A stretch of 64,000 bases of DNA from Escallonia rubra. Lineage: Eukaryota > Streptophyta > Magnoliopsida > Escalloniales > Escalloniaceae. Both the position numbers and the translations under genes were made by a program. Below the pieces are notes generated by a model. It searched no databases. It was not told the origin of the DNA and worked only from the letters and a program-made list of their open reading frames with translations. Position 1 is the stretch's first letter. Every line of letters starts with the position of its first letter. Shown here piece by piece: positions 1 to 12,199 of this stretch. The stretch spans positions 186,001 through 250,000 of the forward strand of contig JAVXUO010000256.1 in the NCBI GenBank assembly GCA_033065855.1, written 5' to 3'.

Positions 1-959
1 TCGGCCCACAACTTGCACCCTCGCTTAGTTGGCGTGATATTAGTGGTAGTCTAACATCACGTAAGCTGATGACGTGGTGGTAGACAACCACTAAATATTT
101 TCTCCATTACTAGTAGTATTTCTTTTGCGTGGACAGTTAATGAAAGACAATTGGGCTTTGGCTAGTACGTAACTAGTTTGGGTTCTCCAGTTTGCTCCTC
201 GATGAAGTTAGTCATCTGTTGCAAAACAGCTAAGTACTCTTGCTTTTGCATACTTTTTAAGTACTCTTCTTTTATGGAGGCACCTTTCTGATACACTGGA
301 GCACTTGATATGATCTGACTCAATTTCTGCACTAGGTTTCTTATAAGACAACAATGTTGGCACCGTCTTCATCGCATTTCAAAATTATTCCGGCTCTTCT
401 AACATTTTTCCTTTTTTGATGCCCTAATGCTGGAGAGAAGTGGGCTTCTTTGTTACACGTATTGTACAGAAAATAGCATTGTGCTAAAGGCAACACTCTG
501 GATGCATCATGCATGCATGCTCGATGTATTTGCCAGCACGACTAGATGCTTGAATAATATTACAGAGTGATCGACTTTTGGTGCTCAAAGCACCTGTTGA
601 ATTAAGTTTTCAAAAGTAACTCGTGTGTCATTGAGATACGCTATGTTGAATTGCTCAGTTTACTCCAAGTATACCTTGCTGTCAAGTCAGGACACATGCC
701 GTTAAAGTTATACTGCTCAAGTATCTGGCATCGTTCAATCCTTGATGATTGGTCAAAAAATGACAAGTAATGGAGATGTTTCATCATAGACTGTTAAATG
801 AGCAAGCACTTGAATTCTAACCAAGTAAATTAAGCACTGAGTTATGTTCAACTTAAATGAAAGATACATATACTCTTTGCTGCTAGCATGAAAAAGCAAG
901 AGTTGGGGTAGATAGAAATAATAGTAAGAAGTACGCATAATTAGCAGAGTGTCACCCCT
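1..959. other. intergenic, no confident gene
   Basis: No complete gene is visible here. The only coding-like stretch is a short minus-strand frame at 162-338, listed separately. A sequence reading atgaaagacaattgg occurs near 140 and again just downstream of the intact protease gene near 2394. The left edge may therefore carry decayed flanking sequence from a further local protease copy. Confidence 0.4.
162..338 (-). other. candidate terminal exon, unidentified
   Basis: A minus-strand frame of about 58 codons ends in TAG at 162-164. It has coding-like composition: an amphipathic, Gln/Glu/Lys-rich peptide containing SAPVYQKG and NFIEEQTGEP. A plausible splice acceptor (gtgcag before AAATTG) lies near its 5' side. 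I found no upstream exon between 338 and 959 and recognise no family. It may be the last exon of a lost gene or a chance frame. Confidence 0.2.
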
Positions 960-1545
960 TTAATCTTGGACAGTTGAACTGTATACAGTCGGGTATGAAG
1001 CTTGCATGGCAATGCCACAAAGGTTTTGGCCTTCCGGTGCGTCAATACCTCTTTGCATCCCAATGCACTCTTCTTCACCCCATCCCGTGCCCCACGAGTT
1101 CTTCACCAGCCAATACTTAGTTTCATCAGCAACGGTGCAATAGCCAACAGCTGTAACACCGTGGTCTAGGTCAGTGTCGCATTGTCCAGTAAAGACACCA
1201 CTAGAGTAGAATTGGAAGTCAGATCCCTTAGCATCAATGTCAACAGAGATTGGTTGCTTCGCAACGACTTTCAATGGTGTAGCCTCACTATGGCTGACAC
1301 TATTGGCTGGCACATCTTCGTGACCGCTTATCTTGGCCTCATGATTTGCTGCCTTGTTGGTGTTACAAGTACTATCAACTCCATCATATGGATAGTTGGC
1401 TTCTACAGAGAGGCCCTTTTTTGATGAAATCAAATGCGTTATCCATGAGAGCGCATCACAGCCTTGATCTTCACCACTTGTATCATAGTCTCCCAACTCT
1501 TGTTCTGATAGCGAGATTAACTTACCTATTTTTAGTTGGTTTGAG
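960..1545 (-). pseudogene. papain-type cysteine protease pseudogene (exon 2 remnant)
   Basis: This is a decayed copy of exon 2 of the protease gene at 2411-3558. It keeps the catalytic His context ([11 protein letters not shown]), the Asn motif ([12 protein letters not shown]) and the C-terminal QASYP block. The catalytic-Cys exon start (CGCCWAF) and all of exon 1 (signal peptide, inhibitory propeptide) are absent. The VDCDTSG motif of the intact gene reads GDYDTSG, so a disulfide cysteine is lost. Around 1430-1455 the frame is locally scrambled relative to the intact copy (ALSWITHL in place of GGLMDNAF). The C-terminus is extended past the usual end. Homology continues upstream of the longest open frame to about 1545 ([10 protein letters not shown] is still readable). 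It looks like a dead tandem duplicate and cannot make an active protease. Confidence 0.85.
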
Positions 1546-2410
1546 CGTGTGATTTATAATTTGCTTAAGAAGGGCCCTTACTCCTTTTGTCTCTTTAATT
1601 AGTCTGTATCATTAGTATGCGTGAAAGGATCTCTGTTGTTTAGTATAGAGTTGAACACTTCGTTTAGCTTCAACTGTTTTTACCGTGACGTTTTGTCCAT
1701 CCCTGTTGAGTTATGAATTGTACAGGAAGACTCTCGACGTACACTGCCGAGAGCTGTAACAAAATAAGTTTTTGGGTGCTTCAAGACGAGATCGATGACA
1801 CAGAAAGTATTCAAGATAGTTACACTCGTGAAGCTTAAGCATGGGGTGTGCCTAATACTAGTTGATTACTTGTTCTTTTAGTCCATAAAAATAGAATAGG
1901 ATTACTCGTGCTTGTTTATCATGAAGCGTACTCAATAATAGCAACATAATACATCTAAATTACAATCAGGGTAAATTTTGTTGATGTAGTGGTCCACCCA
2001 CAAGTTTGTCTAATTTACAGTCGTGGTAAATTTTGTTGATGTTAGGGTCCAAAATTTTGTCTAGATTGCAAGCCTCGATGGCGAGCTTTAAGATTCCTGC
2101 ATTCAGCCGTCGCACAAGCTATGTGGAGGAACGCTTTGACTTTTCGTGCCCCAAAGATGATCTATTCCACCCACCAACGCAACGTAATGTGGTCGTTAGT
2201 GTTTTGGACCATTATCTTGCTATAGGGTTTGTTGTGCAGACTATGTCATTCATGCATTTCTTTCAGTTTCTCGATACTTTTTAGTATCGTGTTTTACTTC
2301 ATAAACTCAAATACGTATTAAACAACTTAATGAACAGTCATTATCAAAATCGGATGTAAGCCGAGCTAGTATTACTTGAAAGTGGATAGTAGATGAAAGA
2401 CAATTGGATT

Positions 2411-3558
2411 CTATGCAATGGGGTACGAAGCTTGCATGGCAATGCCACAAAGGCCTTCTGGTGCATCAATACCCCTTTGCATCCTTATGTAGCCTTCTTC
2501 ACCCCATCCGGTGCCCCACGAGTTCTTCACCAGCCAGTACTTAGTTCCATCATCAGCAGTGCCATAACCAACAGCTGTAACACCATGGTCTAGATCAGTG
2601 CCGCACTCTCCTGTAAAGACACCGCTAGAGTAGAACTGGAAGTCGGATCCCCCAGCATCAGTGGCAACAGAGACTGGTTGACCGGCAACAGCTTTCAGTA
2701 GGGCAGTCTCACTATTGGCAGGCACATCTTCATGACCAGTTATCTTGGCTGCGTGGTTTGCTGCCTTGTTGGTGTTGCAAGTACTATCAACTCCTTGATA
2801 CGGATAGTTGGCTTCTGTAGACAGGCCGTGGTTCTGTTGGATGAAATCAAAGGCGTTGTCCATGAGACCGCCCTCACAGCCTTGATCTTCGCCACTTGTG
2901 TCGCAATCTACCAACTCTTGCTCAGAAAGCGAGATTAGTTTACCTGTTTTCAATTGCGTGATTCCTTCCATAGCTGCCACAGCCGAAAATGCCCAGCAAC
3001 ATCCTATATGTGAAATCAGTAAAAGGTAAGAACATTGTGGTATGGATGTGTATAAATTTGTCTCTGTGAGTTTGTGTGCGCTGGCGCACACAAGCTTGTG
3101 TGTTTTGGATACTTTGGTCTCTTACCACACTGGCCTTGATCCTTGATAGGTGTAACAGCTCCTTTCTTTCTCCAGTCCATGGAAGATGGCACGGCGGAAA
3201 AATTTTCGTACTTGAAGGACGTCGTTGATGTAGCGCACACATGGCTCTTGAACCTATTCCTCGTGGTCTTGAACTCTTCATTAGTGAGGTCCGCAAATTC
3301 GTTGATGCTTAGCTTGTACGACTTGTCATTGGCTCTGTTGAAGGATTCAATGTGTTCAACGTTTTCCTCGAATATCTTGAAACGCTTGTTCTTCTCATCG
3401 ACATCTTTGTACACACGACAATAACGAGCCATCCACTGCTCATGCTTCTTATGCATGGCTGCCTCAGGAAGCGAGCGAGCTGTAGCTTGAGAAGCTAAAG
3501 CTGCCAATAGGAAGAGCATTGCAAGGGAGATGCATTGGATCTGGGTTTTGGAAACCAT
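2411..3558 (-). CDS. senescence-type papain-family cysteine protease (SAG12/SAG39-like)
   Basis: Two exons are read: 3558-3126 and 3003-2411. The 122-nt GT-AG intron (3125-3004) is phase 1 and gives a 341-residue protein, the usual length for this family. Residues 1 to about 27 form a signal peptide. The I29 inhibitor propeptide follows with an ERFNIN-type helix and the [11 protein letters not shown] segment. The mature enzyme starts near VPSSMDWR. The exon junction falls inside the active-site motif QGQCGCCWAF, with catalytic Cys about residue 147, His about 284 (DLDHGV) and Asn about 305 (KNSWG). The Cys-Cys-Trp form is normal for the SAG12 branch. Known family members are papain-like endopeptidases of the secretory pathway and vacuole, active in senescence and remobilisation of protein. 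A broken copy lies 0.9 kb downstream on the same strand, which indicates a local tandem array. Which SAG12-clade member it corresponds to is not settled. Confidence 0.93.
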
Positions 3559-6185
3559 GGTGTACTACTACTAGCAATTTAATGGATGAGCTTGAAGATA
3601 CGGTAGGCACAAGTACTTCAGCATTAGTCATGCGCTTTAACTAGGAACTTCTTTTTGTCCATTACTTAAATTTACATCCTTAAAATACATGATTCCTAAC
3701 GTGCCTGATAAACTGTTCTGATATGAATGTCTGTGTGCTTGTGTGTGTGTGTGACACGGCGATTTGATTGACATGGTTTTTTGCTCTTCTGCACTTGCCT
3801 CTCTTGATTCTTGTTCTAGGTTTCTGTTTACTAATATGGAATTGGGCGTTACCTCTGGCTTCACTTGCTTTCACCGTAACTTCTCATTAATCCGTGTCCA
3901 GTGATGAAACAATTTTCTATTTATCTTTGCTCTGTTTTCTTGGGTTTCTCGCAACATGTTCTAATCGATAAATTTACAAGGAAGAGATGAAGCTCGTACA
4001 ACTTGCTTTAGCTGAGAGTAATTATTCTTGATGTCACAAAAACAAAGCTGAAAACAGGCTTTGAAGCTCAAAATAGAAAGCAACAATCTGAATAAGGAAG
4101 AAAATACCATTTTCAGCCTAGGATGGCGTCCGGTAAACCACTGTGAAGGCACAAAGTCCAGCTCTCATAGGTTCTCTAAGTAAGTTCATGCACATAAGAG
4201 CCCGACGCACAATTAGTTTCTTAATATCTTGGCTGAGCAGGCTTGCATGCATAACCATAAGCAATAGGCGATGGTGGCTAGGTCGTAGTCTTCGGAGCTT
4301 AGAGATGAAAGTGTGCTCCCTGATACTGCTGAATGCAAAAGACCAGTTCATCTCCCGCTGGCTTGGCTGATTCCTCTATGGAACAGGATACCAAAAGAAT
4401 GGAGCAGCTAGCCAGGTAAAGAAGCTCATACATCTAATCCTTCTCAGACTAACAATGATAACAATCACCTGCATTGAGTAACCTCTTTAGCTTTCAAAAG
4501 TTACACCCGTATTATGTTCTTCTCCCGAAGCTCGCAATTGCTTTCCATCGACAAGCGAATTTATGACAACTAGTAAACTGTAGCAATTTCCCAGCATGAT
4601 AAAATTGGATAAAGCAATTATTATTGAGAGACAGAGTACAATAAAAAAAAGGAGAATTGGCGGACACGTCCAGAGACTATGAAAATACTTGGTTCTCTCA
4701 ACATCTAATACCTCCCTAATGATCCTGCTTAGGTCGACATTGAATGTTACTCCAGGGCTCTACACCACCACACTCTTATCAACCATGTACACGAGATCAC
4801 CTCCCCATCATTCCATCAAACTTTGCAGTGCATAGAAAAAGATTCACTAAGTACAGTAATGTGCAACTTCGTCAAGATACATGGAAGCGTCATCACAAAT
4901 AAAACCCCTCGCCCATAAAAAAAAAGACTGTCAGATCGTGGATGACACATAAATCCAGCGCACCAGCGAGCACGTGAACGTCTCTGCATGTCCCTGTTTT
5001 TGTCAATTTAACAATGTCTACCAGTAATGCTAACAAGTTGTGCCCACTAATGCCAATTTATCCACATTCCTCTACAAGCAATTAGCTAGACGGGATGATT
5101 TGCTGAGATCAGTATCTATACTACTGATACTTTTGCTGTACGAATTGTAAATATGAGCTTTTCAGGCTTAAAAAGGACATAAGCAGAAACTAACATGATT
5201 CTCAGTTATCTTGCCTATTCCCAGAGCAGATGACTTAATAGGCGACGGCATTCAGTATTCCAGCAATAAGAAGCAATAAAAGTAACAAGTTGATCATGAT
5301 TACCAACTTGACCTTTCCTATACCTTGCTGTACGTGGCTTGCATTCCCTTTCACAGTACCATCTGTGCATCCTAATGATACATAGTGGAAAATCGTACTC
5401 ATTGCATAATAATTAATTAGACAACCCCATAATGCGGTAGAACTATTCTAGGAGGTTAATCGTTTTATTAGACCATTAATCTACTAAATGTAGCATTTTC
5501 TCTTTCCAAAAATAAACAATTTGCGTTGTATTAATAATAAATTCTCGTGTATCAATGGTGTGTTTATATGTAGCAAAAGTAAACTTACTGACTGTTATTC
5601 AAATATGCCCTTTCTTTCGACATCTCCAGAAACTAATGCCGCTGTTTTAAAATCCATACACTAGAAAAAATGGGGCTAACATGCTAACAGTGAAGTATTA
5701 TATACGCTTATAGCACTTTGATCTAGAAAACTAGAACTTTAAAGTAACTCTTTTGAGGCTACACTTGCTAGACTACCTCAGGTAGGATGATCCCTCTACT
5801 ATGAATTGGCTTAAGATCTAAAAAACGTAACCTGAGGAAAAGTATCAGCTTTAAACTCCCTTTTTTTAATAACAATGCTCTAAGTTCTGAAAGTAAGGGC
5901 ATTGGACCAAATCAGCTTAAAGTATTCTGCTCTTAGAAGAGAGAGAGATCTCTAATGCGCCAGTGCAAGCAACTCTTAACTGTCAGTGTGAGAAAGGTAA
6001 CTAAACAACGGTAAGATTTGAAGTTAATTAATGACAGTAATTGGTTCCATGTATCTTAGAAGCAAAAAGATAAACACGAAAACATAGCTGCTAATTATCA
6101 ATTTGCCTGATCTTGATACTCTTCTCCGCTTGATCCTTCAGTTTTGCTAGAATCCAACTCTTCTTCCCCCTTGCAGGCCTAACGA
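3559..6185. other. intergenic, no gene seen
   Basis: This is AT-rich DNA between the protease start (3558) and the F-box stop (6186). It includes the protease promoter on the right-hand side of 3558 and the 3' flank of the F-box gene. A (GT)n run sits near 3736-3752. Short open frames here have no recognisable domain or splice structure. Confidence 0.5.
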
Positions 6186-7307
6186 TTACAAGTATTCTGC
6201 AACTCCTCGTTCCAGAAGAGCAAGGCTTTCCGTGTAAGTATCAACATAAAAGGAGCGTATGTTCCCCCGGACACCAAGGTACTTGATCTCCTTTTTGTTA
6301 GGATCATAGGAAACCAGCTCGTTGCTAGCCAACGACAGCATTACTTCACCATTCTTCCTAAACCCTATTGTCCTCCTTAAAATACCCGGTAAATCTATAC
6401 TGAATAACTTAGTCCAAGACTCCGCAACCCCGTACTCTTTCATCACCCACACGCAACAAGTCCCTATTTCCTTATTGTATTTCAGCATCGCAAGAGACTC
6501 CCCGCGTACAGCAGCAGACAAGTTCGACACAAGCTCACTGCACAAATCATCCGGCAGCACCATCTCACCAAACACCTCATTCCTAATATCAAACCGCACA
6601 ATCAAATTTCGGGGACAAACCTTAGAATACGCAACCCAGTGCACGAACCCACTCACAAAAGCCTGAGACCACGTGAATTCAGTCAAATAACACGGGGGAG
6701 CAGCAGTTTCAACCGCGCTTCTCCAAGTTCCCGAGCTGAGCGCGTATACCTCAACCTTAGGAGGCGCAATAAATCTATTCCTATGTGTTGCATCCCTCAC
6801 ATACACAATTCTAACCAATTTGGCGTCATGAGTGACCGGGCAGACCCCGAATCCAAGAACAAACATGTGCGGCAACCGCAGGTTAATTCGCATAGCTACA
6901 TTAACAGCTTTCCTAATCGACGGATTCCATAAAGTAATCGTATTAGCGTCACCAAACAAGTCATCACACAAGCACAACAGCCCGTTACAACTACCAACAA
7001 TTCGAACATACCCAAGTACGCTCTTGAACGGAAAATTAAGCGCCGAAAACTGATCGCCGAAATTGTCGTCGTCCCAGCGCAGCGAGTACTGCTCTTCCTT
7101 GGAGGTCTTATCGTAGTACCTGACGAGAAGCCTTTGGCTTTTGTGTTGGGTGTTTGCAATTGTTTGATTGAGGTGTGCGTTGATGAAACTAGGGTTCTTG
7201 ATGTGGGAGTACCATGATTTGCAGACGGCTGTGAAGCGTAGCAGGGATTTGACGGGGAGTTTCGTAAGGATTTCCTTAATGATTTCGTCAGGCAAATAGT
7301 CTGACAT
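6186..7307 (-). CDS. F-box protein with F-box-associated (FBA-type) C-terminal domain
   Basis: This is a single-exon gene of 373 residues. Residues about 3-48 form a typical F-box (LPDEIIKEILTKLPVKSLLR then FTAVCKSWYSHI), the surface that binds the SKP1/ASK adaptor of SCF ubiquitin ligases. The rest matches the FBA architecture seen in CPR1/CPR30-like plant proteins: a GSCNGLLCL motif near 108, WNPSIRK near 128, a GFG-V-P block near 151, VEVYALSSGTWR near 186 and SGFVHWVAY near 220. The start ATG at 7307 immediately precedes the F-box, and upstream codons do not extend it. The C-terminal domain should choose the substrate, which cannot be predicted because this family evolves rapidly. No intron or break is seen. 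The ATG is preceded by a telobox-like aaccctag. Confidence 0.92.
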   Translation of the reverse strand: MSDYLPDEIIKEILTKLPVKSLLRFTAVCKSWYSHIKNPSFINAHLNQTIANTQHKSQRLLVRYYDKTSKEEQYSLRWDDDNFGDQFSALNFPFKSVLGYVRIVGSCNGLLCLCDDLFGDANTITLWNPSIRKAVNVAMRINLRLPHMFVLGFGVCPVTHDAKLVRIVYVRDATHRNRFIAPPKVEVYALSSGTWRSAVETAAPPCYLTEFTWSQAFVSGFVHWVAYSKVCPRNLIVRFDIRNEVFGEMVLPDDLCSELVSNLSAAVRGESLAMLKYNKEIGTCCVWVMKEYGVAESWTKLFSIDLPGILRRTIGFRKNGEVMLSLASNELVSYDPNKKEIKYLGVRGNIRSFYVDTYTESLALLERGVAEYL

Positions 7308-8255
7308 TGTTCGACGATTTTCTAGGGTTCTTTTTGAGACGGTGGCGATAAAATTCTAGGGTCTAGTTCGGTGGTTTGAGAGAAGCTTTCTGACAACCAC
7401 ATTGGGCGGACGTAGAAGGGGTAAATTTGTAAGATCTGACCTTGAATAAATCACAAATGATTAGTGCAATAGCTATAAACCCTCACCGCAAGAATGATTG
7501 CTAAGTATAGTTAATAACATTTTACAGACAGTAGGATTAAACTAGGATCATGATGCTTATAGATACAACTAGGATCATGATGCTTATAGATACAAATGGT
7601 TGATCAAGAAATGGGTTGATGGGGGAAGATGGAGTCCAATAGATGGAAGGGCAATAACTCCTTTCCGCGAGAAATTTTGACTTTTCTTTTTTATCAGTCA
7701 CTATTAACATGTCGCTAATCATATTAGTTTGTGAGGTTGTGACCAGATTTTTTGCAATTACAAATAAAATCATTATCAAGTCGTATCTAAGTATGCAATA
7801 CCATTGAACTTGGATTAATTAAGCATAAAACCTCTTAGTTAGGAACCATGTGAGCAAAACACCATTGTGTTTCAATTTTGACACTTACCACCCGAAGCTT
7901 CTCGAGTGGTGTTGTATGTACCAATTGACAGTACGGAGTCATGTGTTTGGATGTCTAGTTAATTCGAAAGGGCAAAAAATTAAAGCCGCCCTCAAACTCA
8001 TTGGTCTTTCTTTAGTTGTTGCTGCCATTATCGAGACGGTTGCATAATGAATTATTGCACTTTAAACCTTGAGTTTTCAAAAAAAATCGCACCAAAAATG
8101 TTGACGTTTAGCTATTAGCTCTCAAAACCTCGTAAATATGTGTTGTTGCAATCACTACAAATCACTAGCAAATGTTAAATATTTCGTAAAAATATAAGGT
8201 AAAACATTTCATACAAATCCTTTCAACAAAAAACCCACTTCATCTCCCTCCCTGG
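7308..8255. other. intergenic with F-box promoter
   Basis: This is the upstream region of the minus-strand F-box gene, followed by unassigned AT-rich DNA. It holds the small 27-bp tandem repeat at 7540-7593. No recognisable gene is present. Confidence 0.45.
7540..7593. repeat. 27-bp tandem duplication
   Basis: Two perfect copies of a 27-bp unit (aactaggatcatgatgc plus ten further bases) lie head to tail, beginning at 7540 and 7567. Perfect identity suggests a recent slippage duplication. Confidence 0.9.
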
Positions 8256-9378
8256 TAGAGGTGTCAAAAGGTCGGGCTTGGGCCGGCCCAGCCCGAGCCC
8301 AGAGGGCCAGAAAACGGGTCGTGCCAAATAGGGCTTCGGGCATGAGAAACTGGGCCGGGCCGGGCCAGGCCCGGGCCCAAATTTGGAAAATCCAAGCCCA
8401 AGCCCTAGGCCCTAATTTTAGGGTCAGGCCGGGGTCGGGCCCTTTTTTTCTTATATTCTTATTTTGTGTTGCAAAAATATTAACACATAAAATAAATTTT
8501 TTGATAGACCCTCCTCCTTTTATGCGGGATTGAAACCGGCTGCTTGTAATTTTGGGAAAACAATAATGATTAGCAGTTGATTAGTTAAGCATTTTCATCT
8601 AATCCATCTGCTCCTACTTTCTCTTATCAAACATTTTGCATTTTCTCTTGACAATTCCATTTAATTTCATACCACTGCTTTTTGTTATCTAAACTCTACA
8701 ATGGATGCCTACAAGGCTACAAAACTTTTTCCAATGATATCTCTAAAATTTTCACTCAAACATAGCTCTAGCTTTGCATTTTACGTAGTAGAAGCATGCA
8801 TCATTAGACCATTTTTACTATGAACTTTTCCGTACTTTCTGGAGTTATGTTCCCCATTTCTATTACCTAAATTGTTTTGTTTCTAGTTCCTAGAAAAATA
8901 AATATATATTTTCTCTTCATAATTCCATGAAACTAGTACATAAGAGGATGGCAAGTAAAATTTGATAAAGAAGTAGGAACCATCATCATGAGCTGAAAAG
9001 AAATGTGCATGTCCAAAAAGTTAAATAAAAAGAAAAACATATGAGGTAGAGAGTGAGAGTGAGTGAGTGAGTGAGTGAGGCATGAGAAAAAGGGCGAAAG
9101 AAAAAAAAGTGACTCAAAATGGTTTAGGGCCAGATTTAAGGCCAAAGGGATGGGCCAGAATATGGCCGAAAAGAGGGCCAGAAACCTGGCTGGGGCTGGG
9201 CCTAACCCGGGCCTTTTTAGGGCCGGGCCGAGACGGGCTTTTTTGAAAATTTTCATGGCATGGTCCTGGCCCTAGCCCTTGGCCCTATGGACTAGGGCCA
9301 CATTGTTCACCACTTAGGGCGGGGTCAACCCGGTCCATTTTAGGGCCAGGCCGGCCCTTGGCCCTTTTGACATCTCTA
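8256..9378. mobile_element. hAT-type MITE
   Basis: The 1,123-bp element has terminal inverted repeats (TAGAGGTGTCAAAAGG at the left, its near complement at the right). A perfect 8-bp target-site duplication, CTCCCTGG, lies at 8248-8255 and 9379-9386. An 8-bp duplication and the GGTGTCAAAA end are the hallmarks of non-autonomous hAT elements in plants. The inner arms are GC-rich and rich in the words gggcc and ggcccg. No transposase is encoded. Open frames inside are composition artefacts. Confidence 0.88.
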
Positions 9379-9761
9379 CTCCCTGGCCCTCTCCCACGTC
9401 ATATAAAACTATAGGGATTAATTGCATTTCTAATCCCCCACATATTACTAAAAGAATTATATGTCTATGTGCATTAGTACTAGTACCATATTTATACGGA
9501 AATTAATAAATTTTCATACATTTGTAAATCCTATCATCATTTACTTCTTATTTTCGGGCATGCTCAGTATATTATAAACTTATATCATTAATTGTTACTC
9601 ACTCGTTACTATCTTCTATACATAAATGAAAGTTTTGTAAATGAAATCAACTAGAGAGGAAAAATATTAGCGAAACTCTATATTTACATGAGATCGAGTT
9701 AGAATTTATAACTCTTCTCGAAATATAAGCTCTTAGTGAGAAAAGTGGAATGTGAGAATTA

Positions 9762-10255
9762 GGGTAAGTTTGACAAAACTTTTTTTTAGTTTTCAGTTTT
9801 CAAAAAAACTTTTTTTAAGTTTAATTTTTTTTTTACAAAAACAAGTGGGTGTTTGATAACCCAGTTTTATTTTGAGTTTTTTTTGTGGTGGTTTACGGTG
9901 GCGGTGGTGGGGCGTAGCAGTGGCTGCCGGCGGTTGACGCCGGCAGTGGTCGCCGGAGGTGACTACTGGCCACCAGTGGCCGTCGGCAGTCACCGAAGGA
10001 GGCTGCCGACCGCTGGAGGTGGCTACCGGCAGTCGCCAGCGGTGGTCACCTGAGGTGGCTGCCGGTGGTGGTGATCTAAAAAAAAAACTCATTTTTGGAG
10101 TTTTTTTTTTCTTCTTCAGTTTAAAAACTGGTTTTTTAAACTGGAGAAGAAAAAAAATGGTTACCAAATTGGAGAAGAAAAAAAATGATTTAAAAACTGG
10201 TTTTTTTTTATAATTTCTAAAATTGGGTAGAAAAAAAATGAGTGTCAAACGGGCC
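9762..10255. mobile_element. MITE with GC-rich core (GTTTGACA family)
   Basis: The ends are inverted (GGGTAAGTTTGACA at the left, the complement of GGCCCGTTTGACAC at the right). Flanking trinucleotides are TTA and TAA, compatible with a PIF/Harbinger-like TWA target but not proof. The centre (about 9890-10070) is a GC-rich tract of gccgg/ccggc words flanked by A/T-homopolymer arms that can pair with each other. Related copies occur at 23807, 27657 and 33960. Confidence 0.65.
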
Positions 10256-10911
10256 TAAATTTAAGAGTAAATTTGTAACTTTCCGAAGTATATGTTAGGA
10301 TTTTCCAACTTTTTAACTTGGCTTTAACCAAATGCACGTATGTGAAATAAGTAATCTTTAGTAGCAAATATGGGGGGAGACCGTCGTCCCCCCGGCCCTG
10401 CTATAGTTCCGCCCATGCACCTCCACCATACCCCACCCCATAGCCAACCACCACTGAGCCCATGACCACCCACCACCATCCCCATAGTGGACCACCACTG
10501 AACCCGCAGCTAACCCCCACCGAACCCACGACAATGGCCACCACCATACTCAAAGCCAAACATACCATAGCAAGTGGAGTTTGGTGACGACAAAGAGATC
10601 TATGTGTATTCATTTATGTGGGTGTCTGTGGGAGAGAAAGAGAAAAGAGACCCATATTGTCCACTAGCAGTGTCAACACCACAACCAACAAACTCACCAC
10701 CACCACCACCTACAGACCCGCCATCACCTTACCCACCTTATGGTTATTTGCCCCACCACAACCTTGGACACCACCGACATCATTAATAACCAACTACGGT
10801 CGACATCATAATACTTTAATCAATCCCATAATTTATCGCCACAACAAGCAGGCCACCTCTGTCACCAACTCTGATTATGTCAATGACCACCACCAACTTC
10901 TAAGTTAAAGG
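10256..10911. other. intergenic, CCA-rich DNA
   Basis: The sequence is rich in cca/cac words and gives spurious proline-, threonine- and histidine-rich frames. A segment resembling the ttccgcccctg end of the hAT-like family (near 10408) suggests a degraded element. No gene is seen. Confidence 0.4.
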
Positions 10912-12003
10912 CTAGGGGTGTCAATCACAACCCAAACCAATTAACCCGCCCAGAACCATCCGTTTAAATGCCACCCAAACCCACCCATTTAACAATTGGG
11001 TCTTAATGGGTCAGCTATTTTTATAACCCAATAACCCACTGGTTTAAATGGGTTCTAAGTGGGTGCCCATGAAACCATTTAAATTAACTGTGTTGATCAA
11101 TTAGTCTCGGCCATCCCATGAAGGCAACAACGGATTGGTTGTCGCCACTCGTGCCCCGCCGGCGCTGCCGCCATCAGATGCCGGAGTTTTAACTCTCTGC
11201 CGTCCTCATCACCCTGTCGCCACCACAAGAAATAGTACACCACCCACAACCAAACACCATCCTCAATCCAGAAGCTTCAAACATGTCATCTCTTGAAAAT
11301 TCTGGCGAAGTCCTCGAGTGAGATTCTCGAATCAGAGCCATCTAGGCTCAGATCTATTGTAGATCTAGGTTTTCAAGGTAATGATGGCCTCCAAACTACT
11401 AACGGGTGGCTCAAATGGAAGCAGGGGCGGTGGTGTTGAGAGTGGTGGTCGTCGTCGTCGACGTAATGGCGGTAGCAGCCCCGACGAGGCTCAGATCTGC
11501 GGTGGGGCTGTTTGGTAGATGTGCATATTTTTGGTTTGGCGGCGGGGCTGTGGTCGCGTTAGGTATGGTGGTGGTTGACCACGGAATGGTCTCAGATCTG
11601 CGGCGGGGCTGTTTGGTGGATGTGCATATTTTGGTTTAGCGGCGGGGCTTTGGTCGCGTTCGGTATGGTGGTTGTTGACCGCGGAATGGTGGTAGCAGGT
11701 TGCTTGATGTAGTTGTCGCTAGTGTGACAGCGGCCGGGGTCGCCGGTGCGGCCACGGTTGCTGGTCTGCGGTGATGATGAAGATGCGGAAAGAGTGTGGA
11801 GCATTAACTTGAGCCCATTTCCACAGCTTCAAATCGATACATATGGGTCATTCTGCTTGATGGGTGAAACTAACCCAATTAATGGAGGACCCATTTAACC
11901 CACAATTAAATGGGTTTAAATGGGTAAGTCACCCATTTATACCCAACCCATTTAATTCACACCCAAACCCAACCCAACCCACCCACCCAGTTTGCCACCT
12001 CTA
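10912..12003. mobile_element. hAT-type MITE (AGGGGTG family)
   Basis: The 1,092-bp element has the ends CTAGGGGTGTCAA and TTTGCCACCTCTA. An 8-bp target-site duplication with one mismatch lies at 10904-10911 (gttaaagg) and 12004-12011 (gttaaagc). The outer 150 bp on each side are made of aatgggt/acccatt words. The GC-rich centre contains a near-duplicated stretch of about 110 bp (about 11500-11560 and 11600-11660). No transposase is present. Confidence 0.85.
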
Positions 12004-12167
12004 GTTAAAGCCAGTAGGTGTTAAATCTCGCACCACCACCACCATGGCCCTCCACTCACAGACCAAACTACCCATCCTCATATCATTCATCTCCATCTCT
12101 AACAAAAACCAGTCAAATTGCCATCTATTCAATGATTAAGAAATTGTTTGTGTGTGTGTGTGCACGC

Positions 12168-12195
<28 letters not shown>
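12168..12195. repeat. (GA)n microsatellite
   Basis: About 14 GA units follow a short (TG)n run (12149-12162). A separate (CA)n run lies at about 12383-12400. Confidence 0.95.

Positions 12196-12199
<4 letters not shown>

Noticed and set aside
2033-2284. 83-codon frame between the two protease copies
   Set aside because: No recognisable domain and no partner exon; not supported as a gene.
7850-8047. 65-codon plus-strand frame beside the F-box gene
   Set aside because: No domain, splice context or homologue recognised; likely chance.
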